From NCBI RefSeq assembly GCF_035944375.1, contig NZ_DASZBE010000011.1: a stretch of DNA of 64,000 bases; one strand, given 5' to 3'. A program made the position numbers and the translations under genes. This stretch comes from Allobosea sp035944375 (GTDB taxonomy: Bacteria; Pseudomonadota; Alphaproteobacteria; Rhizobiales; Beijerinckiaceae). Below, one piece after another: positions 8,095-15,994 of the stretch; the first letter of the stretch is position 1; the number at the start of each line of letters is the position of its first letter. Under the pieces are notes generated by a model, which saw nothing but the letters and a program-made list of their open reading frames with translations, searched no databases and had not been told where the DNA came from.

Positions 8095-8128
8095 GGATAT
8101 CCGGGCGCGGTGTTATGGATATCCGGGC
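8095..8128. promoter_or_regulatory. Candidate MazE-type autoregulatory operator
   Basis: The 12-mer GGATATCCGGGC occurs twice, at 8095-8106 and 8117-8128, 22 bp apart (two helical turns), and each copy contains the palindrome GGATATCC. The pair lies directly upstream of the antitoxin start at 8142, where AbrB/MazE-family antitoxin dimers usually bind to repress their own operon. Confidence 0.6.
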
Positions 8129-8141
8129 AGGGAGGCGGGCC

Positions 8142-8462
8142 ATGAAAGTCCAGGTCGCCAAATGGGGCAACAGCACCGCCGTGCGGTTGCCGAAGGCCGT
8201 GGTGGAGCAACTCGGCCTGAAGCCGGGGATGACGGTCGATGTGTCGGTGGAACAGAGGACCATGACGCTCACGGCTCCGCCCGCACAGTCCGTGCGCGAA
8301 TTGAACAATATGCCCGATCCGATCACGATCGAATGGATGGTGGCCGAGGCCAAGCGCTTGGGCGGCCTCGCCAACGCTCCGAAGGATGATGTCGACTGGG
8401 GGCCGGACGTCGGTTCGGAGGTGATCTATGACGATTACAATCCGCGACCGAAAGGCCCCTGA
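8142..8462 (+). CDS. AbrB/MazE-family antitoxin
   Basis: 106 residues. The N-terminal 45 residues (MKVQVAKWGNSTAVRLPKAV...) are a SpoVT/AbrB swapped-hairpin DNA-binding domain with the diagnostic WGNS.AVRLPK pattern of MazE and PemI. The remainder is Pro/Asp-rich and would wrap the toxin. The start at 8142 follows GGGAGG with good spacing. It overlaps the toxin gene by 35 bp, antitoxin first, the normal order. It would neutralise the MazF-like toxin and, with the repeats upstream, repress its own promoter. Confidence 0.85.
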   Translation: MKVQVAKWGNSTAVRLPKAVVEQLGLKPGMTVDVSVEQRTMTLTAPPAQSVRELNNMPDPITIEWMVAEAKRLGGLANAPKDDVDWGPDVGSEVIYDDYNPRPKGP

Positions 8463-8790
8463 ACTCGGAGACGTTTTCTGGGCCGATCTCGATCCCGTGC
8501 GGGGAACGGAGCAAGCCGGGCGCCGACCCGTCGTCGTCCTGTCCGATGAGCGCCTGCATGGCGTATCGCTGCGTTCTCTCGTATGTCCGGTGACATCGAA
8601 CCAACAGGCTTGGCCGACCAAAGTCCTGATTCCTCCGGATTGCGTCGTCTCTGGCTCGATCCTGATCGACCAGGCCCGTATGGTCGACCGCGACGAGAGG
8701 CTGTTGCGCTTCATTGGGCGTCTGCCCGACGATGTGGTGTCGGTGGCCGTCGAAGCCTTGACCATGTTTCTCGGCCGTTCCCGAGTGTGA
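8428..8790 (+). CDS. MazF/PemK-family mRNA endoribonuclease toxin
   Basis: 120 residues. The N-terminal LGDVFWADLDPVRGTEQAGRRPVVVLS is the characteristic PemK/MazF start: GDVxWxDxxPxxGxExxxxRPxVVLS, including the Arg used in catalysis, and SLVCPVTSN carries the conserved Pro-Val-Thr/Ser. The toxin cleaves single-stranded RNA at short motifs and slows growth when the antitoxin is lost. Encoded immediately after the AbrB-type antitoxin and overlapping it by 35 bp. Cleavage specificity cannot be predicted here. Confidence 0.88.
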   Translation: MTITIRDRKAPELGDVFWADLDPVRGTEQAGRRPVVVLSDERLHGVSLRSLVCPVTSNQQAWPTKVLIPPDCVVSGSILIDQARMVDRDERLLRFIGRLPDDVVSVAVEALTMFLGRSRV

Positions 8791-8812
8791 ATTCCGCGGT
8801 AGAGCTTTCTCG

Positions 8813-9022
8813 ATGACCCTCGAACAGATCGCGCTCGGCCTTGGTATTGCGGGCTTCGCCTGTTTCGCCTGGCCGATCCTGCAGCGCCTGCGGGGGGCCG
8901 CGCCGGCGGAGGCCCCGGGCAGCGGATCCAGTCTGCGCTCGCCGCTCTGGTGGGCGGGATTCGTGCTGACGGTCGCCGCGATCTTCCTGCAGCGCATCGC
9001 GAGCCAGCAGGCTGGAGGCTAG
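8813..9022 (+). CDS. Small hypothetical membrane protein (69 aa)
   Basis: Two hydrophobic segments, about residues 5-23 (IALGLGIAGFACFAWPI) and 45-60 (PLWWAGFVLTVAAIFL), joined by a short polar Ala/Pro/Ser loop. It starts 22 bp after the toxin gene on the same strand. The hydrophobic helices and neighbouring codon use suggest a real gene, but I recognise no family. Function unknown. Confidence 0.5.
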   Translation: MTLEQIALGLGIAGFACFAWPILQRLRGAAPAEAPGSGSSLRSPLWWAGFVLTVAAIFLQRIASQQAGG

Positions 9023-9090
9023 GCCGCACCGCCTTTGCTGACCAGAACGAAGCTGCTTGCGCCGGCCGCGAGGTCGCGCTAGAGAGCCGA

Positions 9091-9105
9091 ACCGTAACGT
9101 ACGGT
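9091..9105. promoter_or_regulatory. Candidate TetR operator
   Basis: ACCGTA-ACG-TACGGT, a perfect 6-bp inverted repeat with a 3-bp centre, ends 26 bp before the TetR-family start codon. TetR regulators commonly bind such a 15-bp palindrome over their own promoter. Confidence 0.55.
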
Positions 9106-9131
9106 ACTCTTCCGCCGGTCTCTCAGAACGC

Positions 9132-9782
9132 ATGACGACGACGCCTCCCCTCACAGAGACGGACGAGCCCACGGCCCGGCAGCAGGCCGTGCTCGACGCC
9201 GTGCTGTCGCTGATGGTGGAGGAGGGGGACCAGCTCACCATGACGGCGGTGGCCCGCCGGGCGAGCTGCTCGAAGGAGACGCTCTACAAGTGGTTCGGCG
9301 ACCGCGACGGACTTCTGGCCGCGACCGTGCGCTGGCAGGCGGCGCGCGTCCGGGCCGGCCGCTACGACCGGCCGACGCTGGACATCGCCGCCCTGCGCGA
9401 CAGCCTGAAGGGCTTCGCCGAAACCTGGCTCACCGTCATTTCCAGCCCCACCTCGATCGCGCTCAATCGGCTGGCGATCGGCCATGCGGCCTCGCGCAAG
9501 AGCAATCTCGGCGGCATCGTGCTGGCGAATGGCCGCTTCGCCATCGGCGAGCGGCTGCGGCCGGTGCTGGAGGCCGGGCGCGAGGCGGGGCTTTTGGCCT
9601 TTGACGATTCGGAGACGGCGTTTCGCACCTTCTTCGGCCTCGTCGGCCGGGACGTGCAGATTCGCCTGCTGCTCGGCGACGGCCTGACCTTCGCCCAAGA
9701 CGAGATCGCGCGCGACGCCACCCGGGCGACCGACCAGTTCCTCACCCTTTACGGACGGCCGACAACCGCCCGGCGAGCCTGA
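9132..9782 (+). CDS. TetR/AcrR-family transcriptional regulator
   Basis: 216 residues. Residues 15-62 form the TetR helix-turn-helix: TMTAVARRASCSKETLYKWFGDRDGLL, with the typical ETLYKWF recognition helix. The C-terminal ligand domain resembles AefR/TetR_C families. I start at ATG 9132, since an earlier in-frame start has no ribosome site and crosses the palindromic operator. It lies 37 bp upstream of ilvC on the same strand; whether it regulates ilvC or only itself is not known. Confidence 0.85.
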   Translation: MTTTPPLTETDEPTARQQAVLDAVLSLMVEEGDQLTMTAVARRASCSKETLYKWFGDRDGLLAATVRWQAARVRAGRYDRPTLDIAALRDSLKGFAETWLTVISSPTSIALNRLAIGHAASRKSNLGGIVLANGRFAIGERLRPVLEAGREAGLLAFDDSETAFRTFFGLVGRDVQIRLLLGDGLTFAQDEIARDATRATDQFLTLYGRPTTARRA

Positions 9783-9819
9783 AGAAACCACCCAGACCAC
9801 CCAAGGAAGGACCACTCAC

Positions 9820-10839
9820 ATGCGCGTCTATTACGATCGTGATGCCGACATCAACCTGATCAAGGGCAAGAAGGTCTGCATCGTCGGCTACGGCTCCCAG
9901 GGCCATGCCCATGCGCTGAACCTGCGCGATTCCGGCGTCAAGGACGTCGTCATCGCGCTGAAGGCCGGCTCCGCCACCCGCAAGAAGGCCGAGGAGGCCG
10001 GCTTCACGGTGATGACCCCGTCCGAGGCCGCCAAGGTCTCCGACATCATGATGATGCTGACCCCCGACGAGCTGCAGGGCGACATCTATCGCGACGAGCT
10101 GCACGGCAACATGAAGCAGGGCGCAGCCCTCCTGTTCGCCCACGGCCTCAACGTGCATTTCAACCTGATCGAGCCGCGCAAGGACCTCGACGTGCTGATG
10201 GTCGCGCCGAAGGGCCCCGGCCACACCGTGCGCTCCGAGTATCAGCGCGGCGGCGGCGTGCCGACCCTGATCGCGATCCACCAGGACGCCACCGGCAACG
10301 CCCATGACCTCGGCCTGTCCTATGCGTCGGCCAATGGCGGCGGCCGCGCCGGCATCATCGAGACCACCTTCAAGGAAGAGTGCGAGACCGATCTCTTCGG
10401 CGAGCAGGTCGTGCTCTGCGGCGGCCTCGTCGAGCTGATCAAGGCCGGCTACGAGACGCTGACGGAAGCGGGCTACGCTCCCGAGATGGCCTATTTCGAG
10501 TGCCTCCACGAGGTGAAGCTGATCGTCGACCTGATCTATGAGGGCGGCATCGCGAACATGAACTACTCGATCTCGAACACGGCCGAGTATGGCGAGTACG
10601 TCACCGGTCCGCGCATCATCACCGCTGAGACCAAGGCGGAGATGAAGCGCGTGCTGACCGACATCCAGTCGGGCAAGTTCACCCGCGACTGGATGCTGGA
10701 GAACAAGGTCAACCAGACCTCGTTCAAGGCGACCCGCGCCCGCTACGCCGCCCATCCGATCGAGGAGGTCGGCGCCAAGCTCCGCGACATGATGCCCTGG
10801 ATCAAGGCCAAGGCGCTCGTCGACAAGAGCAAGAACTGA
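9820..10839 (+). CDS. ilvC: Ketol-acid reductoisomerase (NADP+)
   Basis: Converts 2-acetolactate (or 2-aceto-2-hydroxybutyrate) to the 2,3-dihydroxy acid in valine, leucine and isoleucine synthesis, using NADPH and Mg. 339 residues, the length of class I (short) enzymes. The N-terminal Rossmann fold has GYGSQGHAHALNLRDSG, the C-terminal knotted domain has the metal-binding Asp/Glu residues in ETTFKEECETDLFGEQ and the conserved FECLHE. GGAAGGA 9 nt upstream supports the start. Works directly after IlvBN, encoded 1.8 kb upstream. Confidence 0.97.
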   Translation: MRVYYDRDADINLIKGKKVCIVGYGSQGHAHALNLRDSGVKDVVIALKAGSATRKKAEEAGFTVMTPSEAAKVSDIMMMLTPDELQGDIYRDELHGNMKQGAALLFAHGLNVHFNLIEPRKDLDVLMVAPKGPGHTVRSEYQRGGGVPTLIAIHQDATGNAHDLGLSYASANGGGRAGIIETTFKEECETDLFGEQVVLCGGLVELIKAGYETLTEAGYAPEMAYFECLHEVKLIVDLIYEGGIANMNYSISNTAEYGEYVTGPRIITAETKAEMKRVLTDIQSGKFTRDWMLENKVNQTSFKATRARYAAHPIEEVGAKLRDMMPWIKAKALVDKSKN

Positions 10840-10852
10840 TCCGGTTCGGTCG

Positions 10853-10874
10853 GCGCCCTCGCGAGAGGGCGCTT
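10853..10874 (+). terminator. Probable ilvC terminator hairpin
   Basis: GCGCCCTC (10853-10860) and GAGGGCGC (10865-10872) form a perfect 8-bp stem with a GCGA tetraloop 13 bp after the ilvC stop codon. The following T tract is only TT, so termination may be weak or Rho-assisted. Confidence 0.55.
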
Positions 10875-11080
10875 CCCGATCCGATTCAAGGGGCTGCGAG
10901 ACCGATTCGGGTTTTCGCCCCAAGTCTCTGAGATTACAGCGCTCCGGCGAGCCGGGGCAGAGGCGGGCGCAGCGATGTGCCCGCCTTTTCTCGTGCATCC
11001 GGTCTTGGGCTCGCCGCTCGCCGGAACCGGGGGGGGCAGGCGCGCGTTGCCTCTGCGACGGATCAACGGGAGAGCGAGCG

Positions 11081-11257
11081 ATGGGACTGGACAGGAACGG
11101 CGCCAAGCGAAGGCTCCCCCACGAGCGTATCCAGCAGCCCGAGGCGCGGGCCGCATCGCGGGAGGCCGCCGAGGACGGGCTCATCCTGATGGGTGTGATC
11201 GGCGGCTCCGTGCTGGCGCTCCTGTTCAACACCTTCATCGCCCTGATCCCGGGCTGA
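11081..11257 (+). CDS. Small membrane protein 1 (58 aa)
   Basis: ATG 11081 to TGA 11257, preceded by GGGAGAG. The first 35 residues are charged (MGLDRNGAKRRLPHERIQQ...), followed by one hydrophobic helix (LILMGVIGGSVLALLFNTFIALI). A tail-anchored topology is likely. It is the first of three tiny membrane-protein genes in a row on the same strand. Below the usual size cut-off of gene callers. Function unknown. Confidence 0.6.
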   Translation: MGLDRNGAKRRLPHERIQQPEARAASREAAEDGLILMGVIGGSVLALLFNTFIALIPG

Positions 11258-11281
11258 ACCGACGCCTTCGAGGAGACCGAT

Positions 11282-11506
11282 ATGAGCAGCGATGTGGAAC
11301 AACGCGCCAAGGCGCAGGGCGCAGATCTCTCCGGTGGCGATGCCGTGCCGCCCATGCGCGCCGACGACCATAGCAATGCCAGCCCGGCCGTCGAAACGCC
11401 CGTCGAGGCCCGACAGGGCTTTCTCGGTCCGCGTGTCCTGATGGTGCTGATCGGTGGCCTGGTGCTGGCGGTGGTCGCCTGGTTCGCGGTCGAGTGGATC
11501 GCCTGA
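11282..11506 (+). CDS. Small membrane protein 2 (74 aa)
   Basis: ATG 11282 preceded by GAGGAGA. About 48 polar residues rich in Ala, Asp and Glu, then GPRVLMVLIGGLVLAVVAWF, a single transmembrane helix at the C-terminus. Same architecture as the 58-residue protein just upstream (24 bp gap), so the two may share a role or interact. No family recognised. Confidence 0.6.
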   Translation: MSSDVEQRAKAQGADLSGGDAVPPMRADDHSNASPAVETPVEARQGFLGPRVLMVLIGGLVLAVVAWFAVEWIA

Positions 11507-11583
11507 GCCGCCTACAGGAGATCGGCAAGGAGGGCGGGTTTGCAAGGCGCCGATAGCCCCGGCAGCCAGGATGGGAGGTCGCA

Positions 11584-11682
11584 ATGTCGATGTCCAAGGT
11601 TCTCCATAGCCCGATCGCCGCCGGAATCGGGTTGGCCCTTTGTATGGCTCTCCTGCTGGCGGTTATTCTGGGGATGGCCTGA
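11584..11682 (+). CDS. Small membrane protein 3 (32 aa)
   Basis: ATG 11584 to TGA 11682 with GGGAGG 5-10 nt upstream. Almost the whole peptide is one hydrophobic helix (IGLALCMALLLAVILGMA). It is the third tiny membrane gene in the cluster. At 32 residues coding cannot be proven by eye, but the ribosome site, context and composition support it. Confidence 0.45.
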   Translation: MSMSKVLHSPIAAGIGLALCMALLLAVILGMA

Positions 11683-11712
11683 GCGGGCTTGCCGGCAGCG
11701 CCGACGCGGGCC

Positions 11713-12255
11713 TCAGCGGACGAAGAGCGTGCCCTGCTTGGCCATCTCGGCCAGGGTGCCGCCGCCGTAGATGAGGCTGAAGCCCCAGGCGAGCGAGGCC
11801 AGCCAGTTGGCGATCTGGAATGGCCAGAACGGCATCTTGACGATGCCGGCGACGATCGCGACCACCGCCCGCAGCGGCCCGAAGAAATGGCCGATCAGGA
11901 TGCTGGCGACGCCCCATTTCTCGAAGAAGACGTGGCCGCGCTCCAGCATCTGTGGATTGTTGCGGAAGGGCCAGTAGTCGTCGACACGCGGTCCCAGGAT
12001 CTGGCCTGCCCAGTAGGAAATCCAAAAGCCGAAGCCGGCCCCCATCGAGGCCGCCAACGCCAGCGGGCCGAGATTGAGTCCCGATGCGCCAGCGATGGCC
12101 CCGAAGGCCGTGAAGAACACCGTCGCGGGCACGAGCCAGGACAGCAGCGCGACGCATTCGCAAAACGCGATCAGGAAGACGATCGGGATCGCCCATTCCT
12201 GATTGGCGCGCATGAATTCGACGAGCGCCGCCATCCACAGTTCGAGTTGGGCCAT
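11713..12255 (-). CDS. DedA-family membrane protein
   Basis: 180 residues with about five hydrophobic segments; the DedA/SNARE-associated signature is present (ECVALLSWLVPATVFFTAFGA near the N-terminus and the GHFFGPLRAVVAIVAG motif, containing the conserved Gly-Pro-x-Arg). DedA proteins are inner-membrane transporters that act as undecaprenyl-phosphate or lipid flippases/translocases in cell-envelope homeostasis. It is convergent with the tiny membrane genes and divergent from the ABC transporter operon. Substrate not predictable. Confidence 0.85.
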   Translation of the reverse strand: MAQLELWMAALVEFMRANQEWAIPIVFLIAFCECVALLSWLVPATVFFTAFGAIAGASGLNLGPLALAASMGAGFGFWISYWAGQILGPRVDDYWPFRNNPQMLERGHVFFEKWGVASILIGHFFGPLRAVVAIVAGIVKMPFWPFQIANWLASLAWGFSLIYGGGTLAEMAKQGTLFVR

Positions 12256-12471
12256 GTCCGTTCCGGGATGCGGGTTGAGGGCCCGCGGCTTATCGCTGCG
12301 ACGCCGCGGCAGCGCAACCGCTTTTCGGTCCTGGTGAAACGCTTCGTCGCAGCGCGGGCGTCGGCGGGGTTTGCCTTCGCGAGGCCTTCGCCTAATCTGT
12401 GCGTCGAACAGGGCTCACGCGCTGGCGCGGCGCCGACAAGAGCGCCCGGCGTCGACGAGGAAACGGACTTC

Positions 12472-13356
12472 ATGGCGTTGCCAAACCACCCGCATGAACC
12501 GGCGGGCGCATCCGCATTGTCTCAGACCGCCGCGGCGCCGGCCGTCGCGCTGGGCGGTCTCGACATCACCTTCCATCTCGAAGGCGGCCACCGCTATCAG
12601 GCGGTGACGGGAATCGACCTCTCCGTGGCCGCGGGCGAGTTCGTCTCGGTCGTCGGCCCGACGGGCTGCGGAAAATCGACCCTGCTGAACGCGGCGGCGG
12701 GGCTGCTGACACCCTCGGCCGGCACGGTCGAGATCTTCGGCGAGCCCCTGTCGGGCCTGAACCGCCGGGCGGGCTATCTGTTCCAGGCCGATGCGCTGAT
12801 GCCGTGGAAGACCGCACTGGACAACGTCAAGGTCGCGCTAGAGCCGATGGGCGTGTCGGACGCCGAGGCCGACAAGCGCGCCCGGGACTGGCTGGCGCGG
12901 GTGGGCCTGCGGGCCTTCGTCGATCGCTACCCGCACATGCTCTCGGGCGGGCAGCGCAAGCGCGTGGCGCTGGCGCAGGTCCTGATCCGCAATCCCGAGA
13001 TCCTGCTGATGGACGAGCCCTTCGGGCCGCTCGATGCGCAGACGCGGCAGATCATGGGCAACCTCCTGCTCGATCTCTGGTCGCGCGACCGCAAGGCGCT
13101 GATCTTCGTCACCCATGATCTGGAGGAGGCGATCGCGCTCTCCGACCGCGTCGTGGTGATGTCGGCGGGGCCGGCGGCGGGCATCGTCGCCGATTATCGC
13201 GTGCCCCTGCCGCGCCCGCGCGACATCGCCGAGATCCGGCTGGAGAAGGCCTTCCACGAGATCCACCGCGACATCTGGGCCTCGCTGCGCGTCGAGGTGC
13301 AGAAAGCTTATGCGATGGGCGAGGGCAAGGAACTGCTCGAAGGAGCGACGCCATGA
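12472..13356 (+). CDS. ABC transporter ATP-binding protein (SsuB/TauB/ThiZ-like)
   Basis: 294 residues, ATPase of an importer. Walker A GPTGCGKST at 62-70, ABC signature LSGGQ at 157-161, Walker B ILLMDEP at about 177-183, and the H-loop THDLEEA. ATG 12472 preceded by GAGGAA is the natural start; the N-terminal 30 residues are poorly conserved. The next gene, the permease, overlaps it by 4 bp (ATGA). Together with the permease and the substrate-binding protein 1 kb downstream it makes a complete importer of the nitrate/sulfonate/taurine/pyrimidine class. Confidence 0.9.
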   Translation: MALPNHPHEPAGASALSQTAAAPAVALGGLDITFHLEGGHRYQAVTGIDLSVAAGEFVSVVGPTGCGKSTLLNAAAGLLTPSAGTVEIFGEPLSGLNRRAGYLFQADALMPWKTALDNVKVALEPMGVSDAEADKRARDWLARVGLRAFVDRYPHMLSGGQRKRVALAQVLIRNPEILLMDEPFGPLDAQTRQIMGNLLLDLWSRDRKALIFVTHDLEEAIALSDRVVVMSAGPAAGIVADYRVPLPRPRDIAEIRLEKAFHEIHRDIWASLRVEVQKAYAMGEGKELLEGATP

Positions 13357-14144
13357 AGCGCGCCAAGCTTCTGTTCCTGCAGGCGATGGTGATGGTCGTC
13401 GCGCTGCTGATCTGGCATGTCGTCACCGCCTATCCGATCATGGGCGAGGTCAAGACGATCCAGTTCTTCTTCTCGACGCCCGCGGCCGTGATCGGCCGGA
13501 CCTGGACCCAGCTGACTGGGACCGAGATCTACTGGCATATCGGCATCACGCTGACGGAGACGGTGCTGGCCTTCGTCATCGGCTCGGCGGCCGGCATCTT
13601 TTTCGGCTTCGTCTTCGCGCGGCAACAGCTACTGGCGGCGGTGTTCGACCCCTATATCAAGGCCGCCAACGCACTGCCGCGTGTCGTGCTGGCGCCGATC
13701 TTCGCGCTCTGGTTCGGGCTGGGCATCTGGTCGAAGGTCGCGCTCGGCTTCACGCTGGTGTTCTTCATCGTCTTCTTCAACGTCTACCAGGGCGTGCGCG
13801 AGGTCTCGCCGACGGTGTTGGCGAATGCCCGCATGCTCGGCATGAACGAGCGCCAGCTCTTCCGCCACGTCTATTGGCCTTCGGCGCTGACCTGGATGTT
13901 CTCGTCCCTGCACACTTCGGTCGGCTTCGCGCTGATCGGCGCGGTCGTCGGCGAGTATCTCGGCTCCTCCGCGGGGCTCGGCTACAAGATCCACGAGGCC
14001 GAGAGCGTCTTCGATGTCACCGGCGTGTTCTCGGGCATGCTGATCCTGACGATCTTCGTGATCGCGATCGATTCCGTGGTGACCATGGTCGAGAAGCGGC
14101 TGCTGGTCTGGCGACCGGGGCAGAGCTCGACGACGACGACGTGA
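13353..14144 (+). CDS. ABC transporter permease (SsuC/TauC-like)
   Basis: 263 residues, about six transmembrane helices. Contains the EAA-loop region typical of BPD_transp_1 permeases (ANARMLGMNERQLFRHVYWPSAL), which couples to the ATPase. It begins inside the stop codon of the ATP-binding gene. The family imports sulfonates, taurine, nitrate or thiamine precursors; the true substrate is unknown. Confidence 0.9.
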   Translation: MKRAKLLFLQAMVMVVALLIWHVVTAYPIMGEVKTIQFFFSTPAAVIGRTWTQLTGTEIYWHIGITLTETVLAFVIGSAAGIFFGFVFARQQLLAAVFDPYIKAANALPRVVLAPIFALWFGLGIWSKVALGFTLVFFIVFFNVYQGVREVSPTVLANARMLGMNERQLFRHVYWPSALTWMFSSLHTSVGFALIGAVVGEYLGSSAGLGYKIHEAESVFDVTGVFSGMLILTIFVIAIDSVVTMVEKRLLVWRPGQSSTTTT

Positions 14145-14164
14145 GGCTGAAGCGACCGCCACGG

Positions 14165-14248
14165 CCGTCATTGCGAGCGCAGCGAAGCCATCCAGAGCGG
14201 CAGCGCTCGACGTCCATCTGGATTGCTTCGCTGCGCTCGCAATGACGG
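14165..14248. repeat. Palindromic intergenic repeat, family B
   Basis: Perfect 24-bp inverted arms: CCGTCATTGCGAGCGCAGCG begins at 14165 and the complementary arm ends at 14248, with a 36-bp centre. It sits between the permease and the substrate-binding protein gene and can form a long stable RNA stem-loop. This could differentially lower the level of the upstream genes relative to the binding protein, or be a passive repeat. Confidence 0.85.
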
Positions 14249-14336
14249 CGTAGTTGCCCGGTCGCCCAGACCTCGCCTATCTTCGATCCCAACGCGCCCG
14301 CGAGAGGCGCCCATCGAGTCAACCGGAGGAACACCC

Positions 14337-15368
14337 ATGACGATTTCACGCCGCGCGGCGCTGGCTGCGTTCGCCCTGTCGACTGCACTCGGCCTCGCCC
14401 CCCAGGGCGCCCTCGCGCAGGCAGCCGAGAAGCCCGATGTCACCTTGGGCGTGGGCGGCAAGGCGCTTTTGTACTACCTGCCGCTGACGGTCGCCGAGCG
14501 GAAGGGCTTCTTCAAGGAGCAGGGGCTCAACGTCACGATCAACGATTTCGGGGGTGGCGCGAAGTCGCTGCAGGCCCTGATCGGCGGCTCGGTCGACGTC
14601 GTCACCGGCGCCTATGAGCACACCATCCGCATGCAGGCCAAGGGGCAGGACGTACGCGCCGTGGTCGAGCTCGGGCGTTTCCCCGGCATCACCATCTCGG
14701 TGCGCAAGGACCTCGCGGACAAGGTCAAGTCGGCGGCCGACTTCAAGGGGCTGAAGATCGGCGTCACCGCGCCGGGCTCCTCGACGGCGCTGACGGCGCA
14801 ATACGCCATGGTCAAGGCCGGGCTGAAGGCCAGCGACGCGCCGATCATCGGCGTCGGCGCCGGCGCCAGCGCGGTCGCGGCGATGAAGCAGAAGCAGGTC
14901 GACATCATCTCGCATCTCGATCCCGTCACCTCGAAGCTCGAAGCCGATGGCGATGTCGTCGCGCTGATCGACACCCGCACGGAGGCCGGCACCAAGGCAC
15001 TCTTCGGCGGCTCGAACCCGGCCGCCGTGCTCTATCTCAAGGGCGACTTCGCCGAGAAGAATCCGGTGACGACGCAGAAGCTCGTCAACGCCTTCGTCAA
15101 GGCGCTGAAATGGCTGGAAACCGCCAAGCCCGAGGATGTCGCCGATCTCGTCCCGGCCGAATACCATCTCGGCGACAAGCCGCTCTATCTGCGCTCGGTC
15201 AAGAACTCGCTCGAGAGCTATTCGCGCACCGGCATCTCGACGCCTGACGCCATGAAGAGCATGTATGACGCGCTCAAGCTTCTCGATCCCGAAATGGCGA
15301 AGTCGAATGTCGATCTGAGCACGACCTTCATCGATACGTTCGCGAAGAAGGCGGCCGTCGGCAGCTGA
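14337..15368 (+). CDS. ABC transporter substrate-binding protein (NMT1/THI5-like)
   Basis: 343 residues. An N-terminal signal peptide (MTISRRAALAAFALSTALGLAPQGALAQA) carries a twin-Arg-like SRRAA start and an ALAQA cleavage site, so the product is periplasmic. The mature part has the type 2 binding-protein fold of the SsuA/TauA/THI5 family (YYLPLTVAERKGFFKEQGLNV; NDFGGGAKSLQALIGGSVDVV). ATG 14337 has CCGGAGGAA upstream. It supplies the ligand for the ABC permease pair upstream. No ligand can be assigned; no thiamine or sulfur genes lie nearby. Confidence 0.9.
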   Translation: MTISRRAALAAFALSTALGLAPQGALAQAAEKPDVTLGVGGKALLYYLPLTVAERKGFFKEQGLNVTINDFGGGAKSLQALIGGSVDVVTGAYEHTIRMQAKGQDVRAVVELGRFPGITISVRKDLADKVKSAADFKGLKIGVTAPGSSTALTAQYAMVKAGLKASDAPIIGVGAGASAVAAMKQKQVDIISHLDPVTSKLEADGDVVALIDTRTEAGTKALFGGSNPAAVLYLKGDFAEKNPVTTQKLVNAFVKALKWLETAKPEDVADLVPAEYHLGDKPLYLRSVKNSLESYSRTGISTPDAMKSMYDALKLLDPEMAKSNVDLSTTFIDTFAKKAAVGS

Positions 15369-15494
15369 ACGCGCGCCGCCGTAGCCTGTTGCCGGCTCCG
15401 GTCCGTCATTGCGGGCCGGGGTCGGCGCGGTTCCGTGCTGGACTTGCGAGGCAGCCGGAGCGACAGTGCGGCTCCTGACGCTGGGAGAGGTGGC

Positions 15495-15902
15495 ATGGCC
15501 GACGAACACGCCAGCAAGGCCCTGATCCGCGCCGCCTATGCCGCGCGCCACCGCGGCGACCTCGACGCGCTGATGGGCTTCTTCCACCCGCAATGCTGCT
15601 ATCGGCTCGTCGGCGGGCCCGCCGCCGCCGAGGCCTTCCGGCAGCCTGACGGCCTCGAGGCCGTGCGCGAGCAGATGGCCGGGCTGATCGCGACCTATGT
15701 CTTCAGCAATGTCGAGGAACTCGGCCTCACCGTCGATGGCGACCGGGCGATCCTGCACTGGCGGGCCGATGTCGCCTGCAAGCCGAGCGGCCGCAGCGCC
15801 CCGTTCGAGATCGTCGACATTTTCACCATCACCGAGGGCAAAATCGCCAGCGTCACGCAGTTCGCCGACACGGCCGGCATTGCGAGGCTGAGCGCGGCCT
15901 GA
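15495..15902 (+). CDS. SnoaL-like / NTF2-fold protein
   Basis: 135 residues in the alpha+beta cone fold of SnoaL and ketosteroid-isomerase-like proteins: helix with ALIRAAYAARHRGDLDALMGFFHP, then strands ending IVDIFTITEGKIASVTQFAD. Such proteins are isomerases, cyclases or hydratases, or only ligand binders; none of the catalytic Asp pairs can be assigned with confidence. GGGAGAGG upstream of ATG 15495 supports the start. Stand-alone gene between the ABC transporter and pdxY. Confidence 0.75.
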   Translation: MADEHASKALIRAAYAARHRGDLDALMGFFHPQCCYRLVGGPAAAEAFRQPDGLEAVREQMAGLIATYVFSNVEELGLTVDGDRAILHWRADVACKPSGRSAPFEIVDIFTITEGKIASVTQFADTAGIARLSAA

Positions 15903-15994
15903 GCTTTGGTGATGGCGGCCATGACCGCTTTCGATTTGCGGTCCGGCCGCGCGAGCGGCTAGAGCTTGCGCCCCCAGACACTGCCGAGACGCCC

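Noticed and set aside
12256..12471. Possible thiamine (TPP) riboswitch before the THI5-like ABC importer
   Set aside because: No TPP core (CUGAGA and related stems) is visible, so thiamine-precursor transport is not supported.
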